A stretch of 64,000 nt of DNA, taken from NCBI RefSeq assembly GCF_934190775.1, contig NZ_CAKPTG010000004.1:62001-126000 (forward strand). Direction: 5' to 3'. Positions within the stretch are counted from its first letter, which is position 1. The number at the start of each line of letters is the position of its first letter. Below the pieces are notes generated by a model. The model saw nothing but the letters and a program-made list of their open reading frames with translations, was not told the origin of the DNA and did no database searches. The stretch is from an uncultured Phascolarctobacterium sp. GTDB taxonomy: Bacteria; Bacillota; Negativicutes; Acidaminococcales; Acidaminococcaceae. A program made the position numbers and the translations under genes. Positions 7,967 to 17,071 of the stretch are shown here, in pieces.

Positions 7967-9340
7967 ATGTTTGTCGGTAGAGAAGCAGAGTTACAGCAAT
8001 TAACAGAAGTTTTTGCTCAGCCAGGTAAGCAGGCAGTGATGCTTTATGGCAGGCGCAGAGTTGGTAAAAGTACGCTAATTTTAGAAGCTATAAAGAATAT
8101 AGCTTGCAAAGTTATTTATTATGAGTGTCTCATGACTTCTCTAGAAGATAATTTAAGAAGTCTTGAGGCGAAGGTTAAGGCTTGCTATAATAATAAATTT
8201 TTACATTTTGTCGATTTCGAGGAGCTGTTTGAATTTTTGGGGTCGCAGCAGGAAAAAGTCGTCATTATTATTGATGAATATACATATTTGAAGAAAACAA
8301 GTGACGCTCATTACATAGATTCGCTGTTTCAGAGAATTGTTGACAGCTTAAAAAATAATATAGATCTTGTACTGCTTGGTTCATATGTTGGCATGATGAA
8401 AGAATTGCTTCAACAAGAAAATCCGCTGTTTGGCAGATTTTCTTTAATTCTGCATATCAGGCCTTTTGATTATTATGATGCATCTTTATTTTATGCAGAG
8501 CTTTCAGCTTCTGCAAAACCAGCATTATATGCAGTGTTTGGTGGCAGTCCATTTGTTAATGTACTTATTGATGAGGAAGAGAATTTAGAGGGTAATATTG
8601 AACGATTGCTGCTCAATGCAAATAGTCCTGTCAGCATCTATATGGAATATATTTTATTGGCGGAGCTATCTAAGGTGGCGAATGCTAATATGATTTTGTC
8701 TGCTTTGGCTAATGGCAAGAAAAGGTATGGAGAAATTGAACAGCTGATTTCCGGCAATTCCAATGGCAGCTTAGACAAGCAATTGAAAAATTTATTGGAG
8801 ATGGAGATTATTCAAAAGATTTATCCGATTAACAAGAAAAATGATAAGAAAAAGACTTTCTATGAGATTAGTGATAATCTGGTGCGTTTTTATTATGCCT
8901 ATATCTATAATAAGCGTGATGTTATTGCAAGAATCGGTACTAAAAATTTTTATGAGCTGTATATAAAGAGCAGCATCAAGACATTTATTTCGCACCGGTA
9001 TGAAGCCATTGTCAGAGAGTATTTTTCCAGACAGTTGCGAGAAGGCAAAAGGTCAGATGTGTATGATATCGGAACTTTTTGGTATGATATGCCTAAGGAA
9101 AGACGTAGCGGCGAATTTGATTGTGTTTTAGAGCTGAAGAATGGTTATGCATTTTATGAAGTGAAGTATTACGATAAGACTTTTTCGAGGGCGGAGGCAG
9201 AGGCTGAAGTGCAGCAGCTGAAAAATGTGTTGAGCTTTATGGAGGTTAGCAGGCTTGGTTTTGTGGCTCTATCTGGTTTTGACTTTACCAGTTCTGAGTA
9301 TGAGCTCATCAGTGGAGCAGAGCTGTACAAGTATAATTGA
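7967..9340 (+). CDS. ATP-binding protein with C-terminal nuclease-like domain (archaeal ATPase/DUF234 type)
   Basis: The N-terminus reads as an AAA/STAND-like NTPase: VGREAEL at residues 2-8, P-loop GRRRVGKST near residue 30, and a Walker B-like VVIIIDEYTYL near residue 105. A helical middle segment follows. The last ~120 residues contain EFDCVLELKNGYAFYEVKY, with the acidic-then-ExK arrangement of PD-(D/E)XK folds seen in DUF234 proteins. Function is unknown in this family; defence, DNA handling and toxin-like roles have all been proposed. Base composition is clearly more AT-rich than the arg genes, hinting at transfer. Ribosome site GGAGGT is 6 nt before the ATG. Confidence 0.75.
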   Translation: MFVGREAELQQLTEVFAQPGKQAVMLYGRRRVGKSTLILEAIKNIACKVIYYECLMTSLEDNLRSLEAKVKACYNNKFLHFVDFEELFEFLGSQQEKVVIIIDEYTYLKKTSDAHYIDSLFQRIVDSLKNNIDLVLLGSYVGMMKELLQQENPLFGRFSLILHIRPFDYYDASLFYAELSASAKPALYAVFGGSPFVNVLIDEEENLEGNIERLLLNANSPVSIYMEYILLAELSKVANANMILSALANGKKRYGEIEQLISGNSNGSLDKQLKNLLEMEIIQKIYPINKKNDKKKTFYEISDNLVRFYYAYIYNKRDVIARIGTKNFYELYIKSSIKTFISHRYEAIVREYFSRQLREGKRSDVYDIGTFWYDMPKERRSGEFDCVLELKNGYAFYEVKYYDKTFSRAEAEAEVQQLKNVLSFMEVSRLGFVALSGFDFTSSEYELISGAELYKYN

Positions 9341-9347
9341 CATAATC

Positions 9348-9388
9348 AAACGAGCACTACTTGCAGGGTATGCAGGTAGTGCTCGTTT
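9348..9388. terminator. Bidirectional terminator between convergent genes
   Basis: AAACGAGCACTAC and GTAGTGCTCGTTT form a perfect 13-bp stem flanked by A-rich and T-rich ends, placed between the ATPase gene (+) and the symporter gene (-). Confidence 0.8.
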
Positions 9389-9444
9389 CGCGTTATAGAA
9401 ATGTGTAAAATTGGGTTTGACGCTACAGGACACCCCAATTTATC

Positions 9445-10815
9445 TTATTTGAAGAACATAGCGTAATAGCCGTTGAAGAAGATGTACAGGACAATCAGCG
9501 GCAGAATGTAGGTTGCATAGAAGCGCATCCATTTCGGGAAGCCTATGCCCTTGCCGGTATCAACCTCTTCAATGAATTTGTTCCAGCCCCAGCCGTAGCG
9601 GGTAGTGCAGAAGGCCAGGAAGATGAGGCTGCCCAGAGGCAGGATATTGTTGCTGACGAGGAAGTCTTCCAGATCCAGCACGCAGGTGCCTTTGCCCAGA
9701 GGCTCAAAGCCGCTCCAGATATTGAAGCCGAAAACGCAGGGCAGGGACAGCAGAATCATGCCGATAACAGCAAAGGGGATGAGGCGACGGCGGTCACCGC
9801 CGGTCAGCTCGCAGATGCTGGAGATAATCATTTCGAATACGGCAATAACAGTGGACATTGCCGCAAAGAGCATGAAGAGGAAGAAGAGGGTGCCCCAGAT
9901 ACGTCCGCCGTTCATAGCGTTGAAGACGTTGGGCAGGGTGATGAAGAGCAGGTTCGGGCCTGCATCCGGCTGGATACCAAAGCTGAAGCATGCCGGGAAG
10001 ATAATCAGACCGGCAACGATTGCTACGAAGGTATCGAGGAACATAATCCACAGAGCTTCGTTGGTGAGCTTCTGCTCCTTGCCGATGTAGCTGCCGAAGA
10101 TGGACAGAGAGCCCATGCCGATGCTCAGTGTGAAGAAGGCCTGGCCCATAGCGGCGAATATTACCTCGCGTACACCGTGCTCGGCAATTTTGCTGAAATC
10201 AGGGTAGAGGTAATACTTGAGGCCGGCTTCACTGCCCGGAAGCAGCATGGAGTTGGCGGCCAGCACAACCATCAGCACGATGAGGAAGGCCATCATAACC
10301 TTGGTGATGCGTTCAACGCCGTTGCGTACACCCATGTAGCAGACGCCGAAGCAGAGCATTATGATGATTGCCATGTTGCCGGCCATAGTTGCGGGGTCCT
10401 GCAGCAGAGCGCCGAAAACGCCTTTGATGCCTTGTGCGTCAAGACCGGAAAGGTCACCGACAGCCATTTTATAGAGGAAATAGAGCATCCAGCCGCTGAC
10501 GGTGGTGTAGAACATCATCAGGATGATGTTGCCGGCAATAGTTACATATTTGAACAGATGCCACTTAGTTCCCTTCGGCTCCAATGTGTCGAAGGATTTT
10601 GCCGGACTGCGTCTGCTGGCGCGGCCGACAGCGAATTCCGCTACCATGATGGGCAGGCCTAACAGCAGCAGGAAGCACAGGTAGATGAGCACAAAGGATG
10701 CGCCGCCATATTGACCTGTGACGAAAGGAAAGCGCCAGACGTTGCCTAAACCAATGGCACAGCCGGCAGAAATCAGGATAAATCCCAAGCGTGAAGAGAA
10801 GCTCTCACGTTCCAT
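9445..10815 (-). CDS. Sodium-dependent symporter, NSS (SNF) family
   Basis: A 456-residue polytopic inner-membrane protein of the neurotransmitter:sodium symporter family, like bacterial LeuT, TnaT or MhsT. The diagnostic TM1 motif GCAIGLGNVWRFPF lies near residues 18-31 with the unwound glycine-rich segment that binds sodium and substrate. About eleven to twelve hydrophobic segments follow. Such proteins import amino acids, often tryptophan, tyrosine or branched-chain types; the substrate here cannot be predicted. It is transcribed alone, convergent with the ATPase gene, and has its own promoter. Confidence 0.9.
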   Translation of the reverse strand: MERESFSSRLGFILISAGCAIGLGNVWRFPFVTGQYGGASFVLIYLCFLLLLGLPIMVAEFAVGRASRRSPAKSFDTLEPKGTKWHLFKYVTIAGNIILMMFYTTVSGWMLYFLYKMAVGDLSGLDAQGIKGVFGALLQDPATMAGNMAIIIMLCFGVCYMGVRNGVERITKVMMAFLIVLMVVLAANSMLLPGSEAGLKYYLYPDFSKIAEHGVREVIFAAMGQAFFTLSIGMGSLSIFGSYIGKEQKLTNEALWIMFLDTFVAIVAGLIIFPACFSFGIQPDAGPNLLFITLPNVFNAMNGGRIWGTLFFLFMLFAAMSTVIAVFEMIISSICELTGGDRRRLIPFAVIGMILLSLPCVFGFNIWSGFEPLGKGTCVLDLEDFLVSNNILPLGSLIFLAFCTTRYGWGWNKFIEEVDTGKGIGFPKWMRFYATYILPLIVLYIFFNGYYAMFFK

Positions 10816-10855
10816 AATACATATCGTCTCCCTTACTAATACAATAATAGTATAT

Positions 10856-10884
10856 AGTATAAGCTATTATCCGGTTTTTAGCAA
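10856..10884 (-). promoter_or_regulatory. Promoter for the NSS symporter
   Basis: On the minus strand TTGCTA and TATACT are separated by 17 bp, about 45 bp upstream of the symporter start codon. Confidence 0.5.
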
Positions 10885-10983
10885 GCTAAAGAGAAATAAA
10901 TGCTCTCGCAGGCTGCGGTAACGGCGAATTTGATATAGGCCGGGCAGGAATATTAAATATAACAAATCGTTATAACATTTAAC

Positions 10984-11012
10984 TTGACTATCGGCAGAGC
11001 CTATTTTATAAT
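10984..11012 (+). promoter_or_regulatory. Strong promoter for a tiny ORF/structured RNA
   Basis: TTGACT (10984-10989), 17-bp spacer, TATAAT (11007-11012): one of the best sigma70/sigmaA-type matches in the window, pointing at the 31-codon ORF at 11058. Confidence 0.7.
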
Positions 11013-11057
11013 AGCCTCACACACAGAGATAGGTTTTGTGTGTAGAGGAGAATTAAA

Positions 11058-11153
11058 ATGGAGAAAAAATATCTAATTATTTTGAGTACTGTCATTTTAT
11101 CTTTATGCGGTGCTGCCAGCCTGGTTTACTATGATGCTCTTTTGAGAGCCTAG
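11058..11153 (+). CDS. 31-residue hydrophobic peptide, unknown
   Basis: Small ORF with a two-lysine start (MEKKYLIILS), one hydrophobic helix over residues 5-25 and a short YYDALLRA tail, so probably a single-span membrane peptide. AGAGGAG lies about 7 nt before the ATG, and a near-consensus promoter and strong terminator bracket the transcript, which argues that the unit is expressed. The roughly 110-nt region after the stop folds into nested hairpins. It resembles type I toxin peptides in size and layout, but no family was recognised. It could instead be a small regulatory peptide or a chance ORF in a non-coding RNA. Confidence 0.5.
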   Translation: MEKKYLIILSTVILSLCGAASLVYYDALLRA

Positions 11154-11483
11154 TTAAATTTAAGCGGCGGCAACTTACATCCGGCAATCGCAGCTGCAGG
11201 ACATTATCAGAAATATAAAATGTCTGCAGGATTACCCCACCCGGATGCCAATAATAATTACAAGGCGTAAGCAACGGAGCTTACGTCTTTTTTTCTGCCC
11301 GCAAACGCTTGCGGATGTGTTGGTATATAATTATAGCAAGGAATTTTCTTCGCACGGAGTTTGGCAACATGATATAATATAATTAATATAGACTGTCTGT
11401 TATTAGCTTGGTGAACGTAAATATAGTATAGGTTAAAAGAATACGCATTGACACTCTGGTTTAAACGAAGGAGGGATGAAGCA
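11154..11483 (+). other. Gene-free stretch: structured 3' region, terminator, antisense -10, hydantoinase leader
   Basis: Nested inverted repeats follow the small ORF: CATCCGG (11178-11184) with CCGGATG (11241-11247) outside, and TGCAGGACATT (11195-11205) with AATGTCTGCA (11219-11228) inside. An intrinsic terminator follows at 11266-11294. On the minus strand an extended -10 (TGCTATAAT, plus-strand 11330-11338) points back into this region. The rest is AT-rich leader of the hydantoinase gene, with no clear -35/-10 pair that I could fix. Confidence 0.5.
11266..11294 (+). terminator. Intrinsic terminator of the small-ORF transcript
   Basis: CGTAAGC-AACGGA-GCTTACG stem followed at once by TCTTTTTTTT, a textbook rho-independent signal. 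Confidence 0.85.
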
Positions 11484-13133
11484 ATGCTGTTAGGTATTGA
11501 TGTAGGCGGAACCTTTACGGATGCCGTAGTGCTGCGGCAGGGCGAGGTGGTGGCGCAGGCCAAACGCGCGACGACGCATGACGATGTGCTGCAGTGCGTG
11601 CTGGCGGCGCTGGATGCGGTGCTGCAGCCGGGAATGGCGCAGCAGCTGGAGCGTGTCGTAATATCCAGCACTATCGTGACCAACGCTTTGACCGAGGGCA
11701 GCCTGCCGCCGGCGTTTTTGGCGATTATCGCCGGACCGGGCATGAACGTCAAGGGACATCTGCCGGTGACACCGTATTATCTGTCGGGTTATGTGGACCA
11801 TCGCGGCAAGATTACGGCTAATATCGATTGGAGCAGACATCAGGAGCTGCTGCGGCGCAAGGGCAGCGGTGTGTGTGCGGTGAGCGGCAAGTTTTCCGTG
11901 CGTAACCCGCAGCTGGAATATCAGGCGGAGCATGAGCTGAAAAAATGCGGCTACAGCAAGGTGTTTTTGGGCAGCGAGCTGAGCGGTGAGCTGAACTTTG
12001 TGCGCCGCAGCAATTCTGCGTATTTTTCCGCGCAGGTATATGAGCTTTTCACCCGCTTCTGCAAACGTATCGAGCGTGCCTTGGCAGAGCGCGACATCAG
12101 CGCTCCGGTGCATATCCTGAAGGCGGACGGCGGGACGCTGCCGCTAGAGGCAGCCTTGCAACAGCCGGTGGAGGCTGTGTTTACCGGTCCTGCTGCTTCC
12201 GTACTGGGCATAGAGGCGCTGTGTGCTCCCAAAGTGAACAGCATCTCGCTGGATGTGGGCGGCACTACTACCGACATTGCCTTCTGGGAGAACGGCCTGC
12301 CGCTGATGGCCCGCAAGGGTGCGACGGTTGCCGGTTATCCTACGGCAGTACGCGCCTTTCATATGCGCAGCATCGGCATCGGCGGCGACAGCAGACTGCA
12401 TAAGACGGAAAACGGTTATGTTGTCGGCCCCGAGCGCGAAGGTCCCGCTGCCGCTGTCGGCGGCAGCATAGCGACGCTGAGCGATGCGCTGATTACGGCG
12501 GGTTATGTGCATTTCGGTGATGAGGAGCGGGCGCAGGCGGCGATTGCCGCTCTGGGCGGCGAACCGCAGACGGAAGCACGCAGGATTGTGGCTGCCGCTG
12601 TTGGGCAGATTAAAACAACGATTCGGGAAATGCTGGACGAATGGGCCAAGCAGCCTGTATATACGGTTAACGATGTTATCAAGGGCACGGAATTTATTCC
12701 GCAGCAGCTGATTGGCGTCGGCGGCGGCGCACCGGGCTTAATCAGGGCGCTGGGCGAGGCTATGGCACTGCCGGTGGATATTCCTGCCGGAGCGATGGTG
12801 GCGAACGCTATCGGCGCAGCAGTAGCAAGGCCGACGCTGAGCGCAGGACTCAGAGCGGACACTACCGACGGCTATTATATTATTCCTGAGGGCGGAAAAC
12901 GCGAAAGCCTGCCGCGACGCTTCAGCAAGCAGGCGGCAGAGGAGCTGCTCGCAAGCTGGCTGCGGGAGCAGACGGCGCAGTGGCAGCTTCCGGACCAGGA
13001 AACGGAGCTTATCAGCTACGAGCATTTTCATACAGTACATGGTTATTACGAAACCGGCGATATCTACAGCCTGCGTATGCAGCTGAAGCCGGGAATTCTC
13101 TATAAGGTTAGCGGCAGGGAGGTGAGCTTCTGA
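11484..13133 (+). CDS. Hydantoinase/oxoprolinase family protein (HyuA-like)
   Basis: The ASKHA-type nucleotide-binding N-terminus LGIDVGGTFTDAVV begins at residue 3, and a second phosphate loop LDVGGTTTDIA occurs in mid-protein; both are typical of HyuA, 5-oxoprolinase and acetone carboxylase subunits, which hydrolyse cyclic amides with ATP. At 549 residues it is shorter than classical HyuA (about 680-700), and no hyuB partner is present, so the true substrate is unclear. AAGGAGGG lies 8 nt before ATG 11484; the in-frame ATG at 11448 has no such site. Its stop overlaps the next gene's ATG, so the two act as a pair. Confidence 0.85.
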   Translation: MLLGIDVGGTFTDAVVLRQGEVVAQAKRATTHDDVLQCVLAALDAVLQPGMAQQLERVVISSTIVTNALTEGSLPPAFLAIIAGPGMNVKGHLPVTPYYLSGYVDHRGKITANIDWSRHQELLRRKGSGVCAVSGKFSVRNPQLEYQAEHELKKCGYSKVFLGSELSGELNFVRRSNSAYFSAQVYELFTRFCKRIERALAERDISAPVHILKADGGTLPLEAALQQPVEAVFTGPAASVLGIEALCAPKVNSISLDVGGTTTDIAFWENGLPLMARKGATVAGYPTAVRAFHMRSIGIGGDSRLHKTENGYVVGPEREGPAAAVGGSIATLSDALITAGYVHFGDEERAQAAIAALGGEPQTEARRIVAAAVGQIKTTIREMLDEWAKQPVYTVNDVIKGTEFIPQQLIGVGGGAPGLIRALGEAMALPVDIPAGAMVANAIGAAVARPTLSAGLRADTTDGYYIIPEGGKRESLPRRFSKQAAEELLASWLREQTAQWQLPDQETELISYEHFHTVHGYYETGDIYSLRMQLKPGILYKVSGREVSF

Positions 13134-14458
13134 TGGCAAAGAATACCTTGGGATTAGTATTTTTCCCTGCGTTTGACTGGATGATCAGCCCCGGTCACCC
13201 CGAACGGCAGGAGCGCTTATTATATACGCGCGACCAGCTGGAGGAGGAGGGCCTCTTTGACTGCGAGGAGATTAAGGAGTATCGTCCACGTCTTGCTGAA
13301 ATTGAGGATCTGCAGCGCGCGCATGTAGGTGTGCCGGCGATTGCACGTCTGATTACGCCGGCGCACCTGACCTCTGCGGGAGGCTGCCTGGCGGCGGCTG
13401 ACGCCGTAATGCAGCGGGAGGTGCAGCGTGCCTTTGCTCTCGTGCGTCCGCCGGGACACCACGCTATGCGTGTGGTACACGGAATCCGTGGTTTTTGTAC
13501 TATTAATATTGAAGCAATAATGGTAGAATATTTACGTAGCAGGTATAATATCCGTAGGATTGCTGTTGTAGATACCGACGTGCATCACGGCGATGGTTCG
13601 CAGGATGTGTTCTACCACGATCCAGATACACTGTATATCTCCTTCCATCAGGACGGGCGTACCTTGTATCCGGGCACAGGCTTTCCTAATGAAGCAGGCA
13701 GTCCGGCGGCTTGGGGCACGAACATCAATCTGCCGTTGCTGCCGGGAACAGGTGACGAAGGACTGCACCGCCTGTATGACGGCTTAATTACGCATATTCT
13801 GGAGGACTTTCAGCCGGAGCTGATTATCAACAGCGCCGGACAGGATAACCATTTCAGCGACCCGCTGGCTTCCATGCAGGTGACGGCACAGGGCTATGCG
13901 CGTCTGGCGGATAAGCTGCAGGCGGATATTGCGGTGCTGGAGGGCGGTTATTCGATTGAAAGCGCCCTGCCTTATGTCAACACCGGTATTATTCTGGCGA
14001 TGGCAGGCATGGATTACAGCAAGGTGGTGGAGCCTGATCTGCGCGGACTGCGACCGCAGGATGAGCGCTGCAATAAGCGCGTAGACCAGCTTATTGCCGA
14101 GGTAGGCGATTTGTACTTCAAGCGTGAGCGCACGAGCAAGGAATTGCTGGCGAAATGCGGCAATATTTGGCAGCGCAGCAAGCATATCTACTACGATGAG
14201 GAGGGTATCCGCGAGGAGCAGGTGGAAAGCGTGCATTATTGCGAACGCAAGGCCTGCCGCGGTTATTTTACCCTGCAGACGGCGGCCGAAGGGACGCGCT
14301 TTGGCGACCAGAGCGCTTTCATTACCTGCCTGACGCGCGAAATCTGTCCGCATTGCCGGCAAAAGGCCTACGATGCAGCGCTGGCAGAAAAGAAGCGCGG
14401 CCGCTGGCAGTATGTGCTGGTGCAGGATATTGCCACAGGCACAGTAGAAAATCTATAA
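13133..14458 (+). CDS. Histone deacetylase-like amidohydrolase with C-terminal cysteine-rich domain
   Basis: The arginase/deacetylase fold is clear: RPPGHHA gives the catalytic histidine pair (His109, His110), DTDVHHGDG supplies zinc ligands Asp149 and His151, Asp238 in AGQDNHFSD is the third ligand, and Tyr273 in EGGY is the oxyanion tyrosine. Bacterial members deacetylate acetoin enzymes, acetylpolyamines or small amides. Unusually, about 110 residues follow the catalytic domain and contain cysteines in YCERKAC and EICPHC, a possible zinc ribbon. Coupling to the HyuA-like gene (1-nt overlap) hints at joint action on an amide-type substrate. Confidence 0.85.
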   Translation: MAKNTLGLVFFPAFDWMISPGHPERQERLLYTRDQLEEEGLFDCEEIKEYRPRLAEIEDLQRAHVGVPAIARLITPAHLTSAGGCLAAADAVMQREVQRAFALVRPPGHHAMRVVHGIRGFCTINIEAIMVEYLRSRYNIRRIAVVDTDVHHGDGSQDVFYHDPDTLYISFHQDGRTLYPGTGFPNEAGSPAAWGTNINLPLLPGTGDEGLHRLYDGLITHILEDFQPELIINSAGQDNHFSDPLASMQVTAQGYARLADKLQADIAVLEGGYSIESALPYVNTGIILAMAGMDYSKVVEPDLRGLRPQDERCNKRVDQLIAEVGDLYFKRERTSKELLAKCGNIWQRSKHIYYDEEGIREEQVESVHYCERKACRGYFTLQTAAEGTRFGDQSAFITCLTREICPHCRQKAYDAALAEKKRGRWQYVLVQDIATGTVENL

Positions 14459-14521
14459 ATAATAAGCATTAGGACGCTGCCAAATAAATATGCGTTTTAA
14501 GCTAAGAATCGAGGTTAAATA

Positions 14522-15115
14522 ATGATTAATGAATTGGTTGTAGCTACCCATAATCAGGGCAAGGTGGAAGAGTTTAAGTCTTTAATGAAGGATTTGCCGA
14601 TTGAAATCAAATATCTGGCAGATTTTGATGCAGTAGAAGCACCGGCGGAAACAGGCCGCACCTTTGCTGCCAATGCCCGCCAAAAGGCTACCTATTATGC
14701 AAAGAAGCTGGGCAAGCCCTGCATCGCCGATGATTCCGGCCTGGAGGTTCAGGCGTTGGACGGTGCTCCCGGTGTGCGCAGTGCGCGCTATGCCGGCGAA
14801 AAGGCCAGCGACGAGGACAACAACAACCTGCTGCTGCACAACATGAAGTTTCAGGTTAAGCGTACCTGCCGCTTCCGCTGTGCGCTGTGCGTAGCACAAC
14901 CCGATGGCAAGGTGCTCAATGAGGTAGATGGTATTTGCGACGGTATGCTGCTGCATGAGCCTTTGGGTGAAAACGGCTTCGGCTACGACCCGCTGTTCTG
15001 GTCCACCGAGCTGCACAAGGGTATGGCAGAGGCTACCATGCAGGAGAAAAACAAAATCAGTCATCGCGGTAAGGCAATCCGTAAGCTGGTTGCTATCTGG
15101 AGCAAAAAGAAATGA
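14522..15115 (+). CDS. rdgB: Non-canonical purine NTP pyrophosphatase (RdgB/HAM1)
   Basis: Hydrolyses dITP, dXTP and related damaged nucleotides to monophosphates, keeping them out of DNA. The N-terminal phosphate-binding motif VVATHNQGKVEEF is present, as are the central DDSGLEV and PGVRSARYAG motifs and the C-terminal NKISHRGKA segment. The 197-residue length fits. Its stop codon overlaps the ATG of the following phosphoesterase by 4 nt, so they are cotranslated; this rdgB-yfcE-like pairing is common in Firmicutes. Confidence 0.94.
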   Translation: MINELVVATHNQGKVEEFKSLMKDLPIEIKYLADFDAVEAPAETGRTFAANARQKATYYAKKLGKPCIADDSGLEVQALDGAPGVRSARYAGEKASDEDNNNLLLHNMKFQVKRTCRFRCALCVAQPDGKVLNEVDGICDGMLLHEPLGENGFGYDPLFWSTELHKGMAEATMQEKNKISHRGKAIRKLVAIWSKKK

Positions 15116-15591
15116 GAATAGGCATTACAGGTGATACGCATGGCAGCGCGCAGGCGATTCGCCGCATTCTGCAGCAGACACCGCCTATCGAGCTGTGGCT
15201 GCATACAGGCGATTATGCGGCCGACGCCAACCGCCTGCATGATGCGACAGGCATAAAAACCGTGCGTGTGCGCGGCAACTGTGATTTGTTGGATGACGGC
15301 AGTAAATTCGATGAATACCTGGAAATAGAAGGCTATAAAATCTGGCTGACGCACGGACACAGATATGTAGAAATAAATGTGCAGGCTGATTTGGGCTATT
15401 GGGCCAAGCAGCTGGGGCAGGATATCGTGGTGTTCGGGCATACGCATGTGCCGATGGCCGAGTATTATGCGGAAACGCTGCTGGTGAATCCCGGCAGTCC
15501 GTCCCGCCCACGCGGCGGCTCGGAGCCTTGCTTTGCAGTGCTTACGCTGCAGGCGGGGCAGACACCGCAGGTGGAATTCTTCAAGGTCTGA
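15112..15591 (+). CDS. Metallophosphoesterase, YfcE/MJ0936 type
   Basis: A 159-residue calcineurin-like phosphodiesterase. The metal-binding motifs appear in order: GDTHG near residue 7, GDYAAD near residue 32, GNCD near residue 57, THGH near residue 78 and GHTH near residue 107. Characterised relatives hydrolyse artificial phosphodiesters or cyclic nucleotides with Mn or Ni; the physiological substrate is unknown. Overlaps rdgB by 4 nt. No clear terminator follows before malic enzyme. Confidence 0.9.
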   Translation: MRIGITGDTHGSAQAIRRILQQTPPIELWLHTGDYAADANRLHDATGIKTVRVRGNCDLLDDGSKFDEYLEIEGYKIWLTHGHRYVEINVQADLGYWAKQLGQDIVVFGHTHVPMAEYYAETLLVNPGSPSRPRGGSEPCFAVLTLQAGQTPQVEFFKV

Positions 15592-15780
15592 TTCTTTGGT
15601 TAAGAAAATTTTGCGCAGTAAGCAAAAATCTTTTGACAATTCCTTAAAATGATGTAGGTTACACAGAAAACATCTTGCAAAACAGGGTAGTTTAATATAC
15701 AATAAGTGTATACTATTTATTGGACGGAGCTAATGATTTTTTAGACAGCTTACGTCGGGAACTTTTGGGAGGAAAAAAAG

Positions 15781-17013
15781 ATGACAATGACTCTGCGTGA
15801 AGAAGCTCTTAAATTACATATGGATAATAATGGCAAAATTGCTGTAGTAAGCAAGGTGCCTATTGCAACCCGTCATGATTTGGCTATTGCCTATACCCCG
15901 GGTGTAGCTGAACCCTGCAAGGATATCAAGGAGGACAAAAACCTCTCCTTCGAATATACCTGCCGCGGCAACATGGTTGCTATTATTACCGACGGTACCC
16001 GTGTACTCGGTCTGGGCGACATTGGTCCCGAAGCTGCTATGCCGGTAATGGAAGGCAAGGCTGCACTGTTCAAAACCTTCGGCGATGTTGACGCTGTGCC
16101 TGTTTGCCTCGATACCAAGGATCCGGACGAATTCATCCGCACCGTTAAGCTGCTGCAGCCTAACTATGCAGGTGTTAACCTGGAGGATATTTCCTCTCCC
16201 AAATGCTATGAAATCGAAGATAAGCTGAAAGAAATCTGCGATATTCCTGTATTCCACGATGACCAGCATGGCACCGCTATTGCCTGCCTGTCTGCTGTAC
16301 TGGGCGCACTGCGCTTTGTTAAAAAAGACATTGCTACCGCTAAATTCGTTGTCAACGGCTGCGGTGCTGCCGGCAGTGCTATCGGCCGTCTGCTGGTAAA
16401 CATGGGCGCACAAAATGTAATCATGGTTGACCGCTTCGGCGCTCTGTACGAAGGCATCGACGCTAAGCTGGACCGCATCCAAAGCTATCTGGCTACCGTA
16501 ACCAATAAAGAGCATAAGCAGGGTACTCTTGCTGATGTTGCCAAGGGTGCGGACGTTATGATCGGTGCTTCCGCTCCGAACGTATTCACCAAAGAAATTA
16601 TGCAGAGCATGGCTGACAAGGCTATTGTTTTTGCTTTGGCTAACCCTGTTCCGGAAACCAGCTATGATGCTGCTAAGGAAGCAGGCGTTGCAGTTGCCGG
16701 CACCGGCCGCAGCGACAGACCGAACCAGGTAAACAACGTAACCGTATTCCCTGGCGTATTCCGCGGTGCTATTGATGTACGCGCACGCGCTATCACCGAG
16801 GATATGAAGGTTGCCGCTGTTTATGCTATTGCCGACCTGATTGACGAAAAAGACCTGCGTGAGGACTATGTAGTACCTGACGCTTTTGATCCGCGTGTTG
16901 CTCCGGCGGTTGCTGCCGCTGTTGCTAAGGTTGCTATTGAAAAGGGCCTGGCACGCAAAATTGTAGATCCTGAGGTTGTAAGAGCCAATACTGCTAAACG
17001 CATCGGCCGTTAA
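15781..17013 (+). CDS. NAD(P)-dependent malic enzyme, short form
   Basis: Oxidatively decarboxylates malate to pyruvate. This is the ~410-residue bacterial form without the C-terminal phosphotransacetylase domain of long MaeB. Recognisable blocks are AYTPGVAEPC near the N-terminus, the central FHDDQHGTA metal/substrate motif, and the Rossmann-type NGCGAAGSAIG. GGGAGG lies about 8 nt before ATG 15781; a second ATG two codons on is less favoured. The fumarase genes follow in the same direction, so fumarate, malate and pyruvate are linked in one metabolic block. Cofactor preference cannot be read reliably. Confidence 0.93.
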   Translation: MTMTLREEALKLHMDNNGKIAVVSKVPIATRHDLAIAYTPGVAEPCKDIKEDKNLSFEYTCRGNMVAIITDGTRVLGLGDIGPEAAMPVMEGKAALFKTFGDVDAVPVCLDTKDPDEFIRTVKLLQPNYAGVNLEDISSPKCYEIEDKLKEICDIPVFHDDQHGTAIACLSAVLGALRFVKKDIATAKFVVNGCGAAGSAIGRLLVNMGAQNVIMVDRFGALYEGIDAKLDRIQSYLATVTNKEHKQGTLADVAKGADVMIGASAPNVFTKEIMQSMADKAIVFALANPVPETSYDAAKEAGVAVAGTGRSDRPNQVNNVTVFPGVFRGAIDVRARAITEDMKVAAVYAIADLIDEKDLREDYVVPDAFDPRVAPAVAAAVAKVAIEKGLARKIVDPEVVRANTAKRIGR

Positions 17014-17071
17014 GCCGCAGTATACAAATATTATTCTCACAATGACAATGTGAGCTTAGGAGGATGAAAAC

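Noticed and set aside
15814..17040. 408-residue minus-strand open frame
   Set aside because: Mirror of the malic enzyme gene; no recognisable motif and no ribosome site.
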